Notes under the pieces: model-generated
Databases searched by the model: none
What the model was told of the DNA's origin: nothing
What the model saw: only the letters and a program-made list of their open reading frames with translations
Origin: Acidobacteriota bacterium
GTDB taxonomy: Bacteria > Acidobacteriota > Blastocatellia > Pyrinomonadales > Pyrinomonadaceae
DNA length: 64,000 nt
NCBI GenBank assembly: GCA_020199835.1
Contig: JAIVJV010000009.1
Span: 744,001-808,000 of the forward strand
Direction: 5' to 3'
Made by a program: the position numbers and the translations under genes
In this document: positions 1 to 12,196 of the stretch, piece by piece
Layout of the letters: each line of letters opens with the position of its first letter
Position numbering within the stretch: position 1 is the first letter of the stretch

Positions 1-97
1 GGAAGATGAGAGTGGCGATCGCGGCGAGCAGTCCCAGCGTTAACCAGGCGCTGAGGATCTCGAGTAATCGTTTTCTTTTGGATGTCGCGACTGACAT
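1..97 (-). CDS. N-terminal fragment of a membrane-anchored protein, cut by the window edge
   Basis: Only the first 32 codons are present. On the minus strand an ATG at 97, with a GAGG ribosome-binding site about 6 bases upstream, opens a stop-free frame. It encodes a basic N-terminus (SKRKR) followed by one hydrophobic helix (LSAWLTLGLLAAIATLIF), so this is a membrane anchor or the first helix of a membrane protein. It diverges from the glycoside hydrolase gene and argues against that gene starting at 82, because the two would then overlap head to head. Too little is visible to name a function. Confidence 0.6.
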   Translation of the reverse strand, partial: MSVATSKRKRLLEILSAWLTLGLLAAIATLIF

Positions 98-138
98 GTG
101 GCCTCGCCGGTTACAGTGTAATATGCTCCGCACTTAAC

Positions 139-3096
139 GTGGCTAAAAAACTTCCACGACGAGAGTTCCTGCAAACGTTAGGAAGCGCCGCTGTGGCGAC
201 CGCGCTGCCGGGTGTTGCTACAGCACAGGCACGGCCACGCGTGGCGGTTTTTGAGGAACACGGATTTCCGCGGATACAAAGCGCGGATTTTTCCCTTGAG
301 GGTGTTTCCGTCACTGTTCTTACCGAACAGGATCTCATCGCGCGCCTCAACCCACGTGATTTCAAACTCTTCATTAATCCGTACGGATCCGCGTTTCCCA
401 GGCGTGCGTGGAGCGCAATTCTCAAATACCTGCGCGAAGGTGGCAACTGGTTAAACTGCGGCGGCGTGCCGTTATCGCGACCCGTCGTTCGCACCGCCTC
501 CGGCTGGCGCGCCGAGCCTTACCAGGCCTCCTACCACCAGCGACTCGGAATCACGCACTTCTTTCCGGTTGAAGTACAAAAGATTTCTAAATATCAAAGT
601 GCGCACCAGGAGTTAACCCGTGACTTCGACGCGAAAGCGATCTACGAACTCTACGTTCGCTTGAGCTCGACCAGCACTGAACCCGACGAGGCCGGCAGCG
701 ATGGACCACACGAAGGCGTGGTTGAGTCGTTGCTGTTCGGCTTGAATGGTGAAGGCCGGGCGATCGCTGCGCCGATCGTGCAGATCGATCGCTGGCAGGC
801 TGAGTTCAAGGGCGGGCGCTGGATGTTTGCAAATTTCGAAGGCCGGCTCGGCGCCGATGCGCTCAGAGTACTGATCCATAAAGCGTCACAGGGCGCGGTG
901 CGTTTTCGTGTACGCAGTGAGTTTGCCTGTTATCGCTCGGGTGAAGTTCCGCAGCTTAGTTTGGACACGAATATAAATAATGTCGTAAACGCGATTGTCG
1001 AAGTGCGTAGTCCTTCTCATCGCGTTATCGCCCGAGGCATGTCGCTGGAACCAGTGACTGAACCGGGCTTGTATCAGATTTACGCGGAGATGGGAGAGTA
1101 CAACCACCGCAGCGGCTTCTGGGTTTACGACGAACCGCTGCTGATGCGCGGCCGGCCTTTGCGCGCTGACAATCATTTCTTCTATCGCGACGCAAAGGTG
1201 TTTCCGGTTACGGGCGCGACTTACATGGCGTCAGACGTTCATCGTCGCTTTCTCTTCGAGCCGAACGCGTCTGTTTGGGACCGCGATTTCCGCGCGATGA
1301 AGGACGCCGGCGTGAACATGGTTCGCACCGGCATCTGGACGGGTTGGAAGAGATACATGCCGAGACCGGGCGCGGTTGACGAAGGCGTGCTGCGAGCGTT
1401 TGAAGCGTTTCTGTTGACGGCCGCGAAGTACGACATTCCGGTCATCTTTACGTTCTTTGCGTTTCTGCCGGAAACGTGGGGCGGCGTGAACGCGTATCTC
1501 GATCCGCGCTCAGTGAAGGCGCAGCAGCAGTTCATCGAAGCATTTACTAAACGTTGCGGCCACATCAATAACGTGATCTGGGATTTCATCAACGAGCCTT
1601 CGTTCTGCTCGCCGAAGCACTTATGGAACTGCCGCCCGAATTACGACGAATACGAAAAGGCCGCGTGGAAACAGTGGCTCACGGAGACTTATCCTGGCGC
1701 CAGCGACGAAGAACACGTGGGCCAGCTGCAACAACGCTGGCGCACCGCGCGCGATGACGTGTACGAACTTCCCCAACTCCAGGACTTTGAAAGCGTTCAT
1801 TTGATCGACGATCGACAGCCGCTAAAAACGCTCGACTACCGACTCTTTGCGCAGGACATGTTCATCCGCTGGACGCAGCAAATGACGACCGCCGTACGCA
1901 GCAACCGCAACCCGCATCAACTGATCACGGTCGGGCAGGATGAAGCCGGACTCGGCGACAGTCCGAACATTCAGTTCTTCGCGCCGCACGTCGATTTCAC
2001 TTCGCTGCACAACTGGTGGGCCAACGACGATCTGGTTTGGGATAGCGTGCTCGCGAAGACGCCGTTAAAAGCGAGTTTGATGGAAGAGACGGGCGTGATG
2101 TTTTATGAGCGCGCGGATGGCGATAAGCCGTGGCGCAGCGAGCAGGAAGTCAGCAACCTGCTCGAGCGGAAGCTCGCGCTCTCGTTTGCGGCCGATGGCG
2201 CCGGATTCATCGAGTGGATCTGGAACACGAATCCTTACATGAACTCGACCAACGAAGTCGGCATTGGCTTTCATCGTGTGGACGGAACTGCGAAACCGGA
2301 GCTCGAGCCGTTTTTGGCGATTGCGAAGTTTATGGATCGTCACGGGCAGTTGTTGAGAGACAGGCAAGCGGAGCCGGTGGTGATGGTGATTCCGCATACG
2401 CACATGTTTCAGCCGCGCAGTTTTGCGCAGGAGGCGACGCGGCGGTGCGTGCGCGCGATGTATTACCACTGTGGCGTGCCGATGCAGGCCGTTAGTGAGT
2501 ACACGTTTGCGAAGTTTGTGGGTGAGGCGAAGTTGATCATCGTGCCTTCGCCGAAGACGTTGACGGCGGAGTGTTGGGGTGCGTTGTTGGAGCGGGTGAA
2601 GCGCGGAGCGACCGTGGCGATCAGTGGACCGTTTGAAGAGGAAGAGTCATGGCTCCCTGTGCAGCAGACGGAGAGTTTAGCTATTGGCGGACGGGATTAT
2701 TCTGTACGGTTTGAAGGGGAAAAAATTCAGCGGATTGAGAAGGCAGGATTTACACAGATAAAGCGCAGCAGTGTAGGGTTGGGATCGTTGATCCAAAGTC
2801 CGTTGCCGCTGGAGCTTGGTGATTCGATCGACGCACTAATGACGTTTTATCGAATGGCGATTGCGCGGGCGCGAGTGGCGCCGATCTTTACCGTCACGCC
2901 CAAGACGCCTGCGGTGCTGGTGTTGCCGTCAGTGTTTCGCAACGTCGTGCTTTATACGTTCGTGTCCGAAACGAATCGCGACACGAGAATGCAGGTGACC
3001 GACCTGTCTTCTAAAAAGCGCTTTTCAGTGTCTGTTCCGGCGGGACGAACTGCAATGGTGATTATTAATCGCCGGACGGGCGCCATACTTACCTGA
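139..3096 (+). CDS. Secreted glycoside hydrolase of the GH-A clan (GH5/GH42-like)
   Basis: A large exported glycosidase of about 985 residues. The GTG at 139 is preferred over the in-frame ATG at 82: it places a twin-arginine signal (PRREFLQTLG, then an Ala-rich stretch ending ATAQA) at the N-terminus and leaves room for the divergent gene at 97. The middle forms a TIM-barrel hydrolase: VWDFINEPSF carries the probable acid/base Glu (about residue 486) and SLMEETGVMFYE the probable nucleophile Glu (about 649-650), the spacing expected of clan GH-A retaining enzymes. Flanking regions are probably beta-sandwich and beta-galactosidase-trimerisation-like domains (inference). Substrate is unknown; a beta-galactosidase or beta-mannosidase-like role is possible. 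The stop overlaps the convergent neighbour by 8 bp. Confidence 0.72.
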   Translation: MAKKLPRREFLQTLGSAAVATALPGVATAQARPRVAVFEEHGFPRIQSADFSLEGVSVTVLTEQDLIARLNPRDFKLFINPYGSAFPRRAWSAILKYLREGGNWLNCGGVPLSRPVVRTASGWRAEPYQASYHQRLGITHFFPVEVQKISKYQSAHQELTRDFDAKAIYELYVRLSSTSTEPDEAGSDGPHEGVVESLLFGLNGEGRAIAAPIVQIDRWQAEFKGGRWMFANFEGRLGADALRVLIHKASQGAVRFRVRSEFACYRSGEVPQLSLDTNINNVVNAIVEVRSPSHRVIARGMSLEPVTEPGLYQIYAEMGEYNHRSGFWVYDEPLLMRGRPLRADNHFFYRDAKVFPVTGATYMASDVHRRFLFEPNASVWDRDFRAMKDAGVNMVRTGIWTGWKRYMPRPGAVDEGVLRAFEAFLLTAAKYDIPVIFTFFAFLPETWGGVNAYLDPRSVKAQQQFIEAFTKRCGHINNVIWDFINEPSFCSPKHLWNCRPNYDEYEKAAWKQWLTETYPGASDEEHVGQLQQRWRTARDDVYELPQLQDFESVHLIDDRQPLKTLDYRLFAQDMFIRWTQQMTTAVRSNRNPHQLITVGQDEAGLGDSPNIQFFAPHVDFTSLHNWWANDDLVWDSVLAKTPLKASLMEETGVMFYERADGDKPWRSEQEVSNLLERKLALSFAADGAGFIEWIWNTNPYMNSTNEVGIGFHRVDGTAKPELEPFLAIAKFMDRHGQLLRDRQAEPVVMVIPHTHMFQPRSFAQEATRRCVRAMYYHCGVPMQAVSEYTFAKFVGEAKLIIVPSPKTLTAECWGALLERVKRGATVAISGPFEEEESWLPVQQTESLAIGGRDYSVRFEGEKIQRIEKAGFTQIKRSSVGLGSLIQSPLPLELGDSIDALMTFYRMAIARARVAPIFTVTPKTPAVLVLPSVFRNVVLYTFVSETNRDTRMQVTDLSSKKRFSVSVPAGRTAMVIINRRTGAILT

Positions 3097-5227
3097 TGAC
3101 TTCAAACTGCGTGACCTGCGTAACGGTGCGCTTCGCAACCTGATCTTCAACAACGATCTGCACGACGTATTCACCAGGCGTCAGTGCGGGCCCGAGTTGC
3201 AGACGCGCACCGGTTGCTATCCGCTTCAAATCCGCCTGATCCGCGGTCACCTTTTCTTTCTCAGAACTGTAGATCTTGACTGCATCACGGAACACGAAAG
3301 TCTGCGTCGTCAACTGCGGCAAACTGGTCTTCTTATCAAGCGCCGCGTTGTAGATCGTGTAACCAAACACGAGCGACGCTCCCGGCTGAAAACGGCGCCG
3401 CACGAGCGCACGCCAGGTTTGGTCATCAGTCCTCGAATCTGCGTCTGCATAAAGCAAGATCCCGGACAACGCCAACTGTCCGTTACTCAAATTCGGCGTC
3501 TGCACAAACTGCCCTGCCGCACCGATCCGCTGCGTCGCAGCATCACGCAAAGCCACACGCAACTGAAAAGCGCCCGCACGTTTCACCGGCACATCGAACG
3601 CGTAAACCACGCCTTCGCGTTGCGAACACTCATAGAGTGCCTGGCTGAGCGCCACCACGCCCCTGGAATCCTGCCGAGCGACTACGCCGCCGTTTTCGCC
3701 GAACAGCACACTGCTGACGTCAAACTTCGCCATGTGCAATCCGTCGGGCGTGGGCGTGAACGTGAGATCTTTCGCATCAACGACGACAAAGCTGCGCAAC
3801 ATCGATCCCTGAGCCGGGTGATCGGCAAACAGGGCCGTGAGACGTACCGCCATCTCGTTTGCGCCAAACGGTGACACGAGCGCCTTGTTCATGCGATCGC
3901 GTTCCGTCGTTGGTCCAACGGGCGTTTCAGTCACGCCGTAAAATCCCGCGCGCGTTCTGACTGTGAAGCCCGCGCGCTTCACGCGCACCTGGATTTTGTG
4001 GAGCTTGCGATCGAGCGTTTCGGTTGCCGGTCGATAGCCGATCAAGTAGTAGCCGTTCTGATCTTCGAGCACGCGATCGAGACCGAAGTCATTGCGATTG
4101 CGAATCACGAAGCCACCTGTTTCTTTCGCCAGCAACTCCGCGCCGACGAAGTTCTTCTGTAACTCCGCGGTGCGCGTGTTCATCAATTTAGTTAAGGGGT
4201 TCGGCTGCTCCGGCCGCACGCGCGTGCCTGGCGGCGGAAACGAAATCTCGTCGGCAGGTTGCGGCGCAGTCGTTTGCAATCGTTGCGAACTAACGCCGTA
4301 GATCACGACTGACGAACGGATCGCCTGATCTGCCAAACCTTGCAAGCCATCGGCGTAGTTCGTCGATTGTGTCCAGACGTCGATCAGGTTTGCGTCCGAC
4401 CTGATCGGCCGTTTGAAACCGAAATCAGACGGCGCGTGTTCCTGCCGCTCCATCGGTAAATTATCTGAGACGATCATCAACGACTTGCGTCCGGGAAGAT
4501 CGCCCATGCCGCGCAACACGTAACGAATCGCGCTCAGCGAATAATTAACTGAACTGCCGACCGAGCATGCATTAGATTCGTTGCCGAGCGTCGGACGATC
4601 GACTTGCGCACTGCCCGGCGAGCGATCCGGCGGAACGCGTCCCTGCATTTGCGCTTCGGGAGCAATACCGGCCGTCAATGATCTTTCGGACGACAACACG
4701 CTCACGCCCACGCGGCTGCACGGGTTCCACTTCAGGTCTGCGACGGCGCTCGCGAGCACGCGGCGATCGGTCGTGAACTGCTGTAGCGCGCCCACTTCAC
4801 CTCCGGTGCGAATGATCGCGACGAGATCGTCTGGTCCAAGACCCTCGTTCAGAAAGTTTCGCAAGTACTGCCGGAGGTTCGCCATGCTGTGAAACGACAT
4901 GCCGAGGTCGTCAACGACGATCGCGAGCGTGCGTCTGATCTCATTTGGTTGCGGTGGAGCTTGCGGCACCGACGGTGCGCCTGCCGCAGCGGTGGAGGCC
5001 GCGGATTTGACGGATTTTACTGAGAGAAAAGCAAAGTTTGTGATGGGCTGGCGGCGGCCGTCTTCAAGGATTTCGAAGTCTGCGGCCTTCAGATCCGTGA
5101 CGCGCTTGCCGTCTTTCGTGACGACCACGTCGACTTGTACGAGGTTGGTCGAGATCCGCACGACATCCTGCGGCTCCTGGGCGTGGACGTTGAGAGAAAA
5201 GATGAGTAGCCAAACAAGCCGTTTCAC
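3089..5227 (-). CDS. Secreted VWFA-related protein of the Acidobacteria type
   Basis: A 712-residue exported protein with signal peptide MKRLVWLLIFSLNVHAQ. Just after it comes the segment VVRISTNLVQVDVVVTKDGK and then DLKAADFEILEDG, the typical opening of the VWFA-related family expanded in Acidobacteria. A von Willebrand A-like domain follows (TLAIVVDDLGMSF, then SLMIVSDNL), but the MIDAS metal site is not a clean DxSxS. The C-terminal 250 residues are beta-rich and unassigned. The role is unknown; such domains usually mediate protein-protein contacts in the periplasm or at the cell surface. It is convergent with the glycoside hydrolase and has no obvious operon partner. Confidence 0.8.
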   Translation of the reverse strand: MKRLVWLLIFSLNVHAQEPQDVVRISTNLVQVDVVVTKDGKRVTDLKAADFEILEDGRRQPITNFAFLSVKSVKSAASTAAAGAPSVPQAPPQPNEIRRTLAIVVDDLGMSFHSMANLRQYLRNFLNEGLGPDDLVAIIRTGGEVGALQQFTTDRRVLASAVADLKWNPCSRVGVSVLSSERSLTAGIAPEAQMQGRVPPDRSPGSAQVDRPTLGNESNACSVGSSVNYSLSAIRYVLRGMGDLPGRKSLMIVSDNLPMERQEHAPSDFGFKRPIRSDANLIDVWTQSTNYADGLQGLADQAIRSSVVIYGVSSQRLQTTAPQPADEISFPPPGTRVRPEQPNPLTKLMNTRTAELQKNFVGAELLAKETGGFVIRNRNDFGLDRVLEDQNGYYLIGYRPATETLDRKLHKIQVRVKRAGFTVRTRAGFYGVTETPVGPTTERDRMNKALVSPFGANEMAVRLTALFADHPAQGSMLRSFVVVDAKDLTFTPTPDGLHMAKFDVSSVLFGENGGVVARQDSRGVVALSQALYECSQREGVVYAFDVPVKRAGAFQLRVALRDAATQRIGAAGQFVQTPNLSNGQLALSGILLYADADSRTDDQTWRALVRRRFQPGASLVFGYTIYNAALDKKTSLPQLTTQTFVFRDAVKIYSSEKEKVTADQADLKRIATGARLQLGPALTPGEYVVQIVVEDQVAKRTVTQVTQFEVIR

Positions 5228-5493
5228 GCGCGAAAGGCTATCACGGATGGTTCGAGGTATCTAGAAATACGAAGTGGGTGAACTTGCGCCCGAACCCCTG
5301 CCAGTTCCAAGTCCACCCACTTTCAGAACACAGGCACCGCCCCCCAGCTCGGCCTGCGCTCTTTCCGTCTTGCGTCCTAACCCACCTCGTTCGCGGAGTT
5401 CTATTGCAAGAGGTCTGCCAGAGATGATTGAAAGGATTTTCGAGGAATCAGCGCGATCAGCGTGACAACATGTCGCCAAGTGACGAGTGATGG

Positions 5494-7551
5494 TCACGAA
5501 TGCTGCGGCTGAGGCCGGCTGATGCCGAGTTTACGCATGCGATGATTGAGCGTAGTGCGATTCATGCCGAGTCGAGCAGCAGCGCCGCTTGGACCGCCGA
5601 TCACCCAACGAGTTTCGCTGAGTACGCGAAGGATGTGATCGCGTTCAACGGCTTCGAGTGTCGTTGAGTCGTTAACCTGAGTTGTAACGCGCGTTGCGCG
5701 TTTTAACTCGGTCAACGGAATTTCGAGTGTTGAGCCGCGCGACAGGATTACGCCGCGTTCCACGAGGTTTTGCAGTTCGCGAATGTTGCCGGGCCAGTTG
5801 TAACTCACGAGCGCCGCCATCGTGTCTTTCGGCACGCTCTCGATCTTCTTCTTCATCTGCTGTGCAAAACGGTGCGCAAAGAAGTGCACGAGCAGCGGAA
5901 TGTCTTCGGGACGATCGCGCAACGGCGGCACGTTGATCGGAAACACGTTGAGACGATAGTAAAGATCGCTGCGAAACTTCCTTTCTGCGACGAGTTCGGT
6001 GAGTTCGGTGTTTGTCGCGGCGATGATGCGCACGTCAACACGCTGCGTGCGCGAACTACCGAGACGTTCAAACTCGTGTTCCTGAAGTACGCGCAACAGT
6101 TTGGATTGCAATTCGAGCGGAATGTCTTCCACTTCATCGAGAAAAATCGTGCCCTGGTGCGCGAGTTCGAAACGACCGATGCGCCGATCGATTGCGCCGG
6201 TAAACGCACCTCGTTCGTGGCCGAAGAACTCGCTTTCTAGCAGACCGGTGGGAATCGCCGCGCAGTTAACTTTGACGAGCGTGCGTTCGCGACGCGGGCT
6301 CAGATTGTGAATCGCGTGCGCGATCAGTTCTTTGCCGGTGCCCGTCTCGCCGTAGATCAACACGGTGGAAGCAGTTGCCGCGACTGTTTCAACGTCCTGC
6401 AAAACGCGTCGCAGAGTCGAGCTGTTACCGATGATTTCTTCGAAGTTGTACTCGGTGCGGATCTCTTCTTCGAGATAGAGTTTTTCTTCGGTGAGCTGGT
6501 TCTTGAGTTCGTCGATCTGGCGAAAGGCAAGTGCGTTTTCCACTGCTATCGCCACTTGTTTGCCGACCTGGTTCAGCAGTTCCGCGTCGTCTTCGGTGAA
6601 CGCGTTTTCTGTTTGACTGCCAACGCCGAGCGTACCAAGTGCGCGGTCATGCGAGATCAGCGGTACGACAACACCGGATTTCAAACCGGCGCGTTGCACC
6701 AGAGAGCTTGGCGGCTGGTCGGGGGACGTGTTGATTACTGGTTGGCGCGTTGTGAAAGCACGGCCACTCGGAGTGCTTTCAAGATCGATGATCTCGTCTG
6801 CGATGAAGAGGTTTTCATCACCCGGACCCTCGAGCGCGTTAACGCGCAGCTTGTTGATTTGCGCATCGTACAGAGCAAGACCCGCCACGTCGTGCGGAAT
6901 CACGCGTCGCAAACAATTCGAGATCGCCGCCAGCAGTTCGCGCAGGTTTAGATTCGAGATCAGCGTGTTGTTGATTTCGAGCAGCAGTTGCGAGCGATCG
7001 CGTTCGTGCGCGAGCCTGCGCTGGTAACACTGGGCTTCTACGGCGACGGCGATCTGCGCGCCAACGAGTTTTACGAACTCGATGTCGAGATCATCGTAGG
7101 CACCCATCTTGTCGCTCCAGAAATTGACTACGCCGAGACGCTGGTGAGCGGTCGTCAACGGAACGCTGACAATCGATTTCACCGGGCGCGTCAGCAGGAT
7201 TTTCGCGTATGGAAAACGATCGTCGTTTTCGAGATCACGTATTACAACAGCGTCCTGGTTTTGCCAGACCCAGCCCGCGATCGAGCCTTCCATCGGCACT
7301 TCCAGCGGTGCTTGCGCCTCCGTCGGTTCACACGTCTCCAGCAAATGAAAACGCATTACGTTGTGCTTTTTGTCGTAGAGCAAAACGCCGAGGTGCGAAA
7401 AATCGACGAGACTTTGCAGCCGGCACGCCAGGTCGTGAAACAGTCCGGTGAGATCCCGATGCGAGGCGATGGCCTTCGAGAGTTCGAGGAGCGTTAGATA
7501 CTTCTTGCGCTGCTCATCAGCAACTGCGACCTGACCGGGAGTTGTGTTCAC
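5494..7551 (-). CDS. Sigma-54-dependent activator with two GAF domains (FhlA-like architecture)
   Basis: A 685-residue bacterial enhancer-binding protein. Two GAF sensor domains (about 25-180 and 190-345) are joined by a short coiled coil to an AAA+ domain. That domain shows Walker A GETGTGKE, the sigma-54 contact loop GAFTGA, Walker [13 protein letters not shown] and an R-finger region ([14 protein letters not shown]). A Fis-type helix-turn-helix closes the protein ([22 protein letters not shown]). There is no receiver domain, so activity is probably set by a small ligand or redox signal bound by the GAF domains. Targets are unknown. The divergent STAS gene lies beyond a 270-bp spacer holding a REP-like repeat. 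Confidence 0.9.
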   Translation of the reverse strand: MNTTPGQVAVADEQRKKYLTLLELSKAIASHRDLTGLFHDLACRLQSLVDFSHLGVLLYDKKHNVMRFHLLETCEPTEAQAPLEVPMEGSIAGWVWQNQDAVVIRDLENDDRFPYAKILLTRPVKSIVSVPLTTAHQRLGVVNFWSDKMGAYDDLDIEFVKLVGAQIAVAVEAQCYQRRLAHERDRSQLLLEINNTLISNLNLRELLAAISNCLRRVIPHDVAGLALYDAQINKLRVNALEGPGDENLFIADEIIDLESTPSGRAFTTRQPVINTSPDQPPSSLVQRAGLKSGVVVPLISHDRALGTLGVGSQTENAFTEDDAELLNQVGKQVAIAVENALAFRQIDELKNQLTEEKLYLEEEIRTEYNFEEIIGNSSTLRRVLQDVETVAATASTVLIYGETGTGKELIAHAIHNLSPRRERTLVKVNCAAIPTGLLESEFFGHERGAFTGAIDRRIGRFELAHQGTIFLDEVEDIPLELQSKLLRVLQEHEFERLGSSRTQRVDVRIIAATNTELTELVAERKFRSDLYYRLNVFPINVPPLRDRPEDIPLLVHFFAHRFAQQMKKKIESVPKDTMAALVSYNWPGNIRELQNLVERGVILSRGSTLEIPLTELKRATRVTTQVNDSTTLEAVERDHILRVLSETRWVIGGPSGAAARLGMNRTTLNHRMRKLGISRPQPQHS

Positions 7552-7614
7552 GTGTTACTTCCTGCTGGCGGTTTCTCGAAAGGATACTTGACCAAATTAT
7601 GCGCGGCAAACATC

Positions 7615-7693
7615 CTGGGAGCGCAGGCGTCTCGCCTGCTTGTAACGGAATCAGCCTCTCGTGTACGAGCAGGCGGGACGCCTGCGCTCCCAG
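7615..7693. repeat. REP-like inverted pair, each arm itself a hairpin
   Basis: Two 26-bp arms (7615-7640 and 7668-7693) are reverse complements with one mismatch, separated by 27 bp. Each arm also contains a short hairpin: GCAGGCG and CGCCTGC around a 3-base loop. This double-palindrome layout is that of bacterial interspersed REP elements arranged head to head. It sits between the divergent starts of the sigma-54 activator and the STAS gene, where it could also fold as an mRNA structure. Confidence 0.8.
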
Positions 7694-7820
7694 CCTGACG
7701 ATATACCGCCATTTGGCCGTGCGCTGTCACGTTCGTGCTCAGTCAAACGGGATTCTGCGCTTTTAGTTCTCATGAAACTGTGGCAAGGCAGTTGCGGTTT
7801 GTTAAGTCGGAACTTTCGTC

Positions 7821-8093
7821 GTGTTACGCATTACTACCAAAGAAATTGCCGGCAACTTCGGTCTCTTTATTGAAGGGAGACTCTGCGGCGCGTGTGTCAG
7901 CGAGCTGGAAAAATGCTGGCGAGGCGCAATCGCCGGTGACGCGCCCGTGCCCGCAGTCATTGATCTAACGGACGTGAGCTTCATCGACGCCACCGGCAAG
8001 CAGCTTCTTACGCAAATGCACGAACACGGAATCAAACTCGTCGCGAACGGTTTGATGTCGAAGTTTGTCGTCGAAGAGATCGAACGCGCGTAA
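7821..8093 (+). CDS. STAS-domain protein (anti-sigma-factor-antagonist-like)
   Basis: A 90-residue single-domain protein. The segment VIDLTDVSFIDATGKQLL (about residues 48-65) matches the STAS signature strand and helix. In classical SpoIIAA-type antagonists a phosphorylatable Ser or Thr lies here; the Thr of FIDATG is the candidate. Such proteins report phosphorylation state in partner-switching systems or relay signals. A PP2C-type phosphatase of the RsbU kind is encoded at 14646-15896, so a functional link is possible but not shown. The start has no strong ribosome-binding site. An enzyme-regulatory STAS role is an alternative. Confidence 0.68.
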   Translation: MLRITTKEIAGNFGLFIEGRLCGACVSELEKCWRGAIAGDAPVPAVIDLTDVSFIDATGKQLLTQMHEHGIKLVANGLMSKFVVEEIERA

Positions 8094-8137
8094 AACGGAT
8101 TGCAAACCGCCCACGCAGACGGTAGCCTCAGCTTCGA

Positions 8138-8956
8138 ATGAGGCTCATTCTCCTGCTGTTCCTGACAATTACCCTTTGCTATTCGCAATCGCCGACCTCG
8201 CGTGAGCGAGACGGCCGGCGGCGGCTCGTTTGGGCTGACGAGTTTAATTACACCGGTCTACCCGATCGCGAGAAGTGGTCGTACGACGTCGGCGGACATG
8301 GTTGGGGCAACAAGGAGTTGCAGTTCTACACCGATAGACGCAAAGAGAACGCGCGTGTTGAAAACGGGTCGTTGATCATCGAAGCCCGACGCGACCACTG
8401 GCGCGGTCACGAGTACACCTCGGCTCGCCTGGTTTCAAAAACAAAAGGTGATTGGACTTACGGACGGATCGAAGCGCGCGCGAAGCTGCCTATCGGCCGT
8501 GGCGCGTGGCCGGCGATCTGGATGCTCCCGACTGATTGGAAATACGGCGGGTGGCCTGCCAGCGGCGAGATCGACATCATGGAACAGGTTGGTTACGAAC
8601 CGCAGATAATACACGCGTCCGTGCACACCAAGGCTTACCATCATTCCATCAACACCCAGAAAACCGCGAAGATCGCCGTCGAAAATGCCACGACCGACTT
8701 CAACGTGTACGCTGTCGAATGGACGCCCGAAGAGATTCGCGGCTACGTCAACGACCGCCACTATTTCACTTTTAGAAACGAACGCCTCACTAATCCCACT
8801 GCGGATTACCGGCAGTGGCCGTTCGATCAGCCGTTTCACCTGCTGCTGAACATCGCTGTCGGCGGCACTTGGGGCGGCGCGCGCGGCGTCGATCAAAGCA
8901 TCTGGCCGCAGCGCCTGGAGATCGATTACGTCCGCGTGTATCAGGTAACGAGATAG
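8138..8956 (+). CDS. Secreted GH16 endo-beta-glucanase (laminarinase-like)
   Basis: A 272-residue exported enzyme with signal peptide MRLILLLFLTITLCYSQ. The family GH16 active-site motif ExDxxE is present as GEIDIMEQVG, with nucleophile Glu144, Asp146 and acid/base Glu149. Upstream, WADEFNY and KWSYDVGGHGWGNKELQFY are typical of beta-1,3-glucanases, and the C-terminus IDYVRVYQ is the usual last strand. It likely cuts beta-1,3 or mixed-linkage glucans outside the cell. It lies 44 bp after the STAS gene on the same strand and 62 bp before the BNR-repeat gene, so the three could share a transcript (inference). Confidence 0.9.
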   Translation: MRLILLLFLTITLCYSQSPTSRERDGRRRLVWADEFNYTGLPDREKWSYDVGGHGWGNKELQFYTDRRKENARVENGSLIIEARRDHWRGHEYTSARLVSKTKGDWTYGRIEARAKLPIGRGAWPAIWMLPTDWKYGGWPASGEIDIMEQVGYEPQIIHASVHTKAYHHSINTQKTAKIAVENATTDFNVYAVEWTPEEIRGYVNDRHYFTFRNERLTNPTADYRQWPFDQPFHLLLNIAVGGTWGGARGVDQSIWPQRLEIDYVRVYQVTR

Positions 8957-9018
8957 TCTTCTCTGTTGTATTATCTGCGCCAATAATTTCCGATTTCTGA
9001 CAGACGAGGAACATTCGC

Positions 9019-12180
<3,162 letters not shown>

Positions 12181-12196
12181 AACGGCTGCGGTAACG

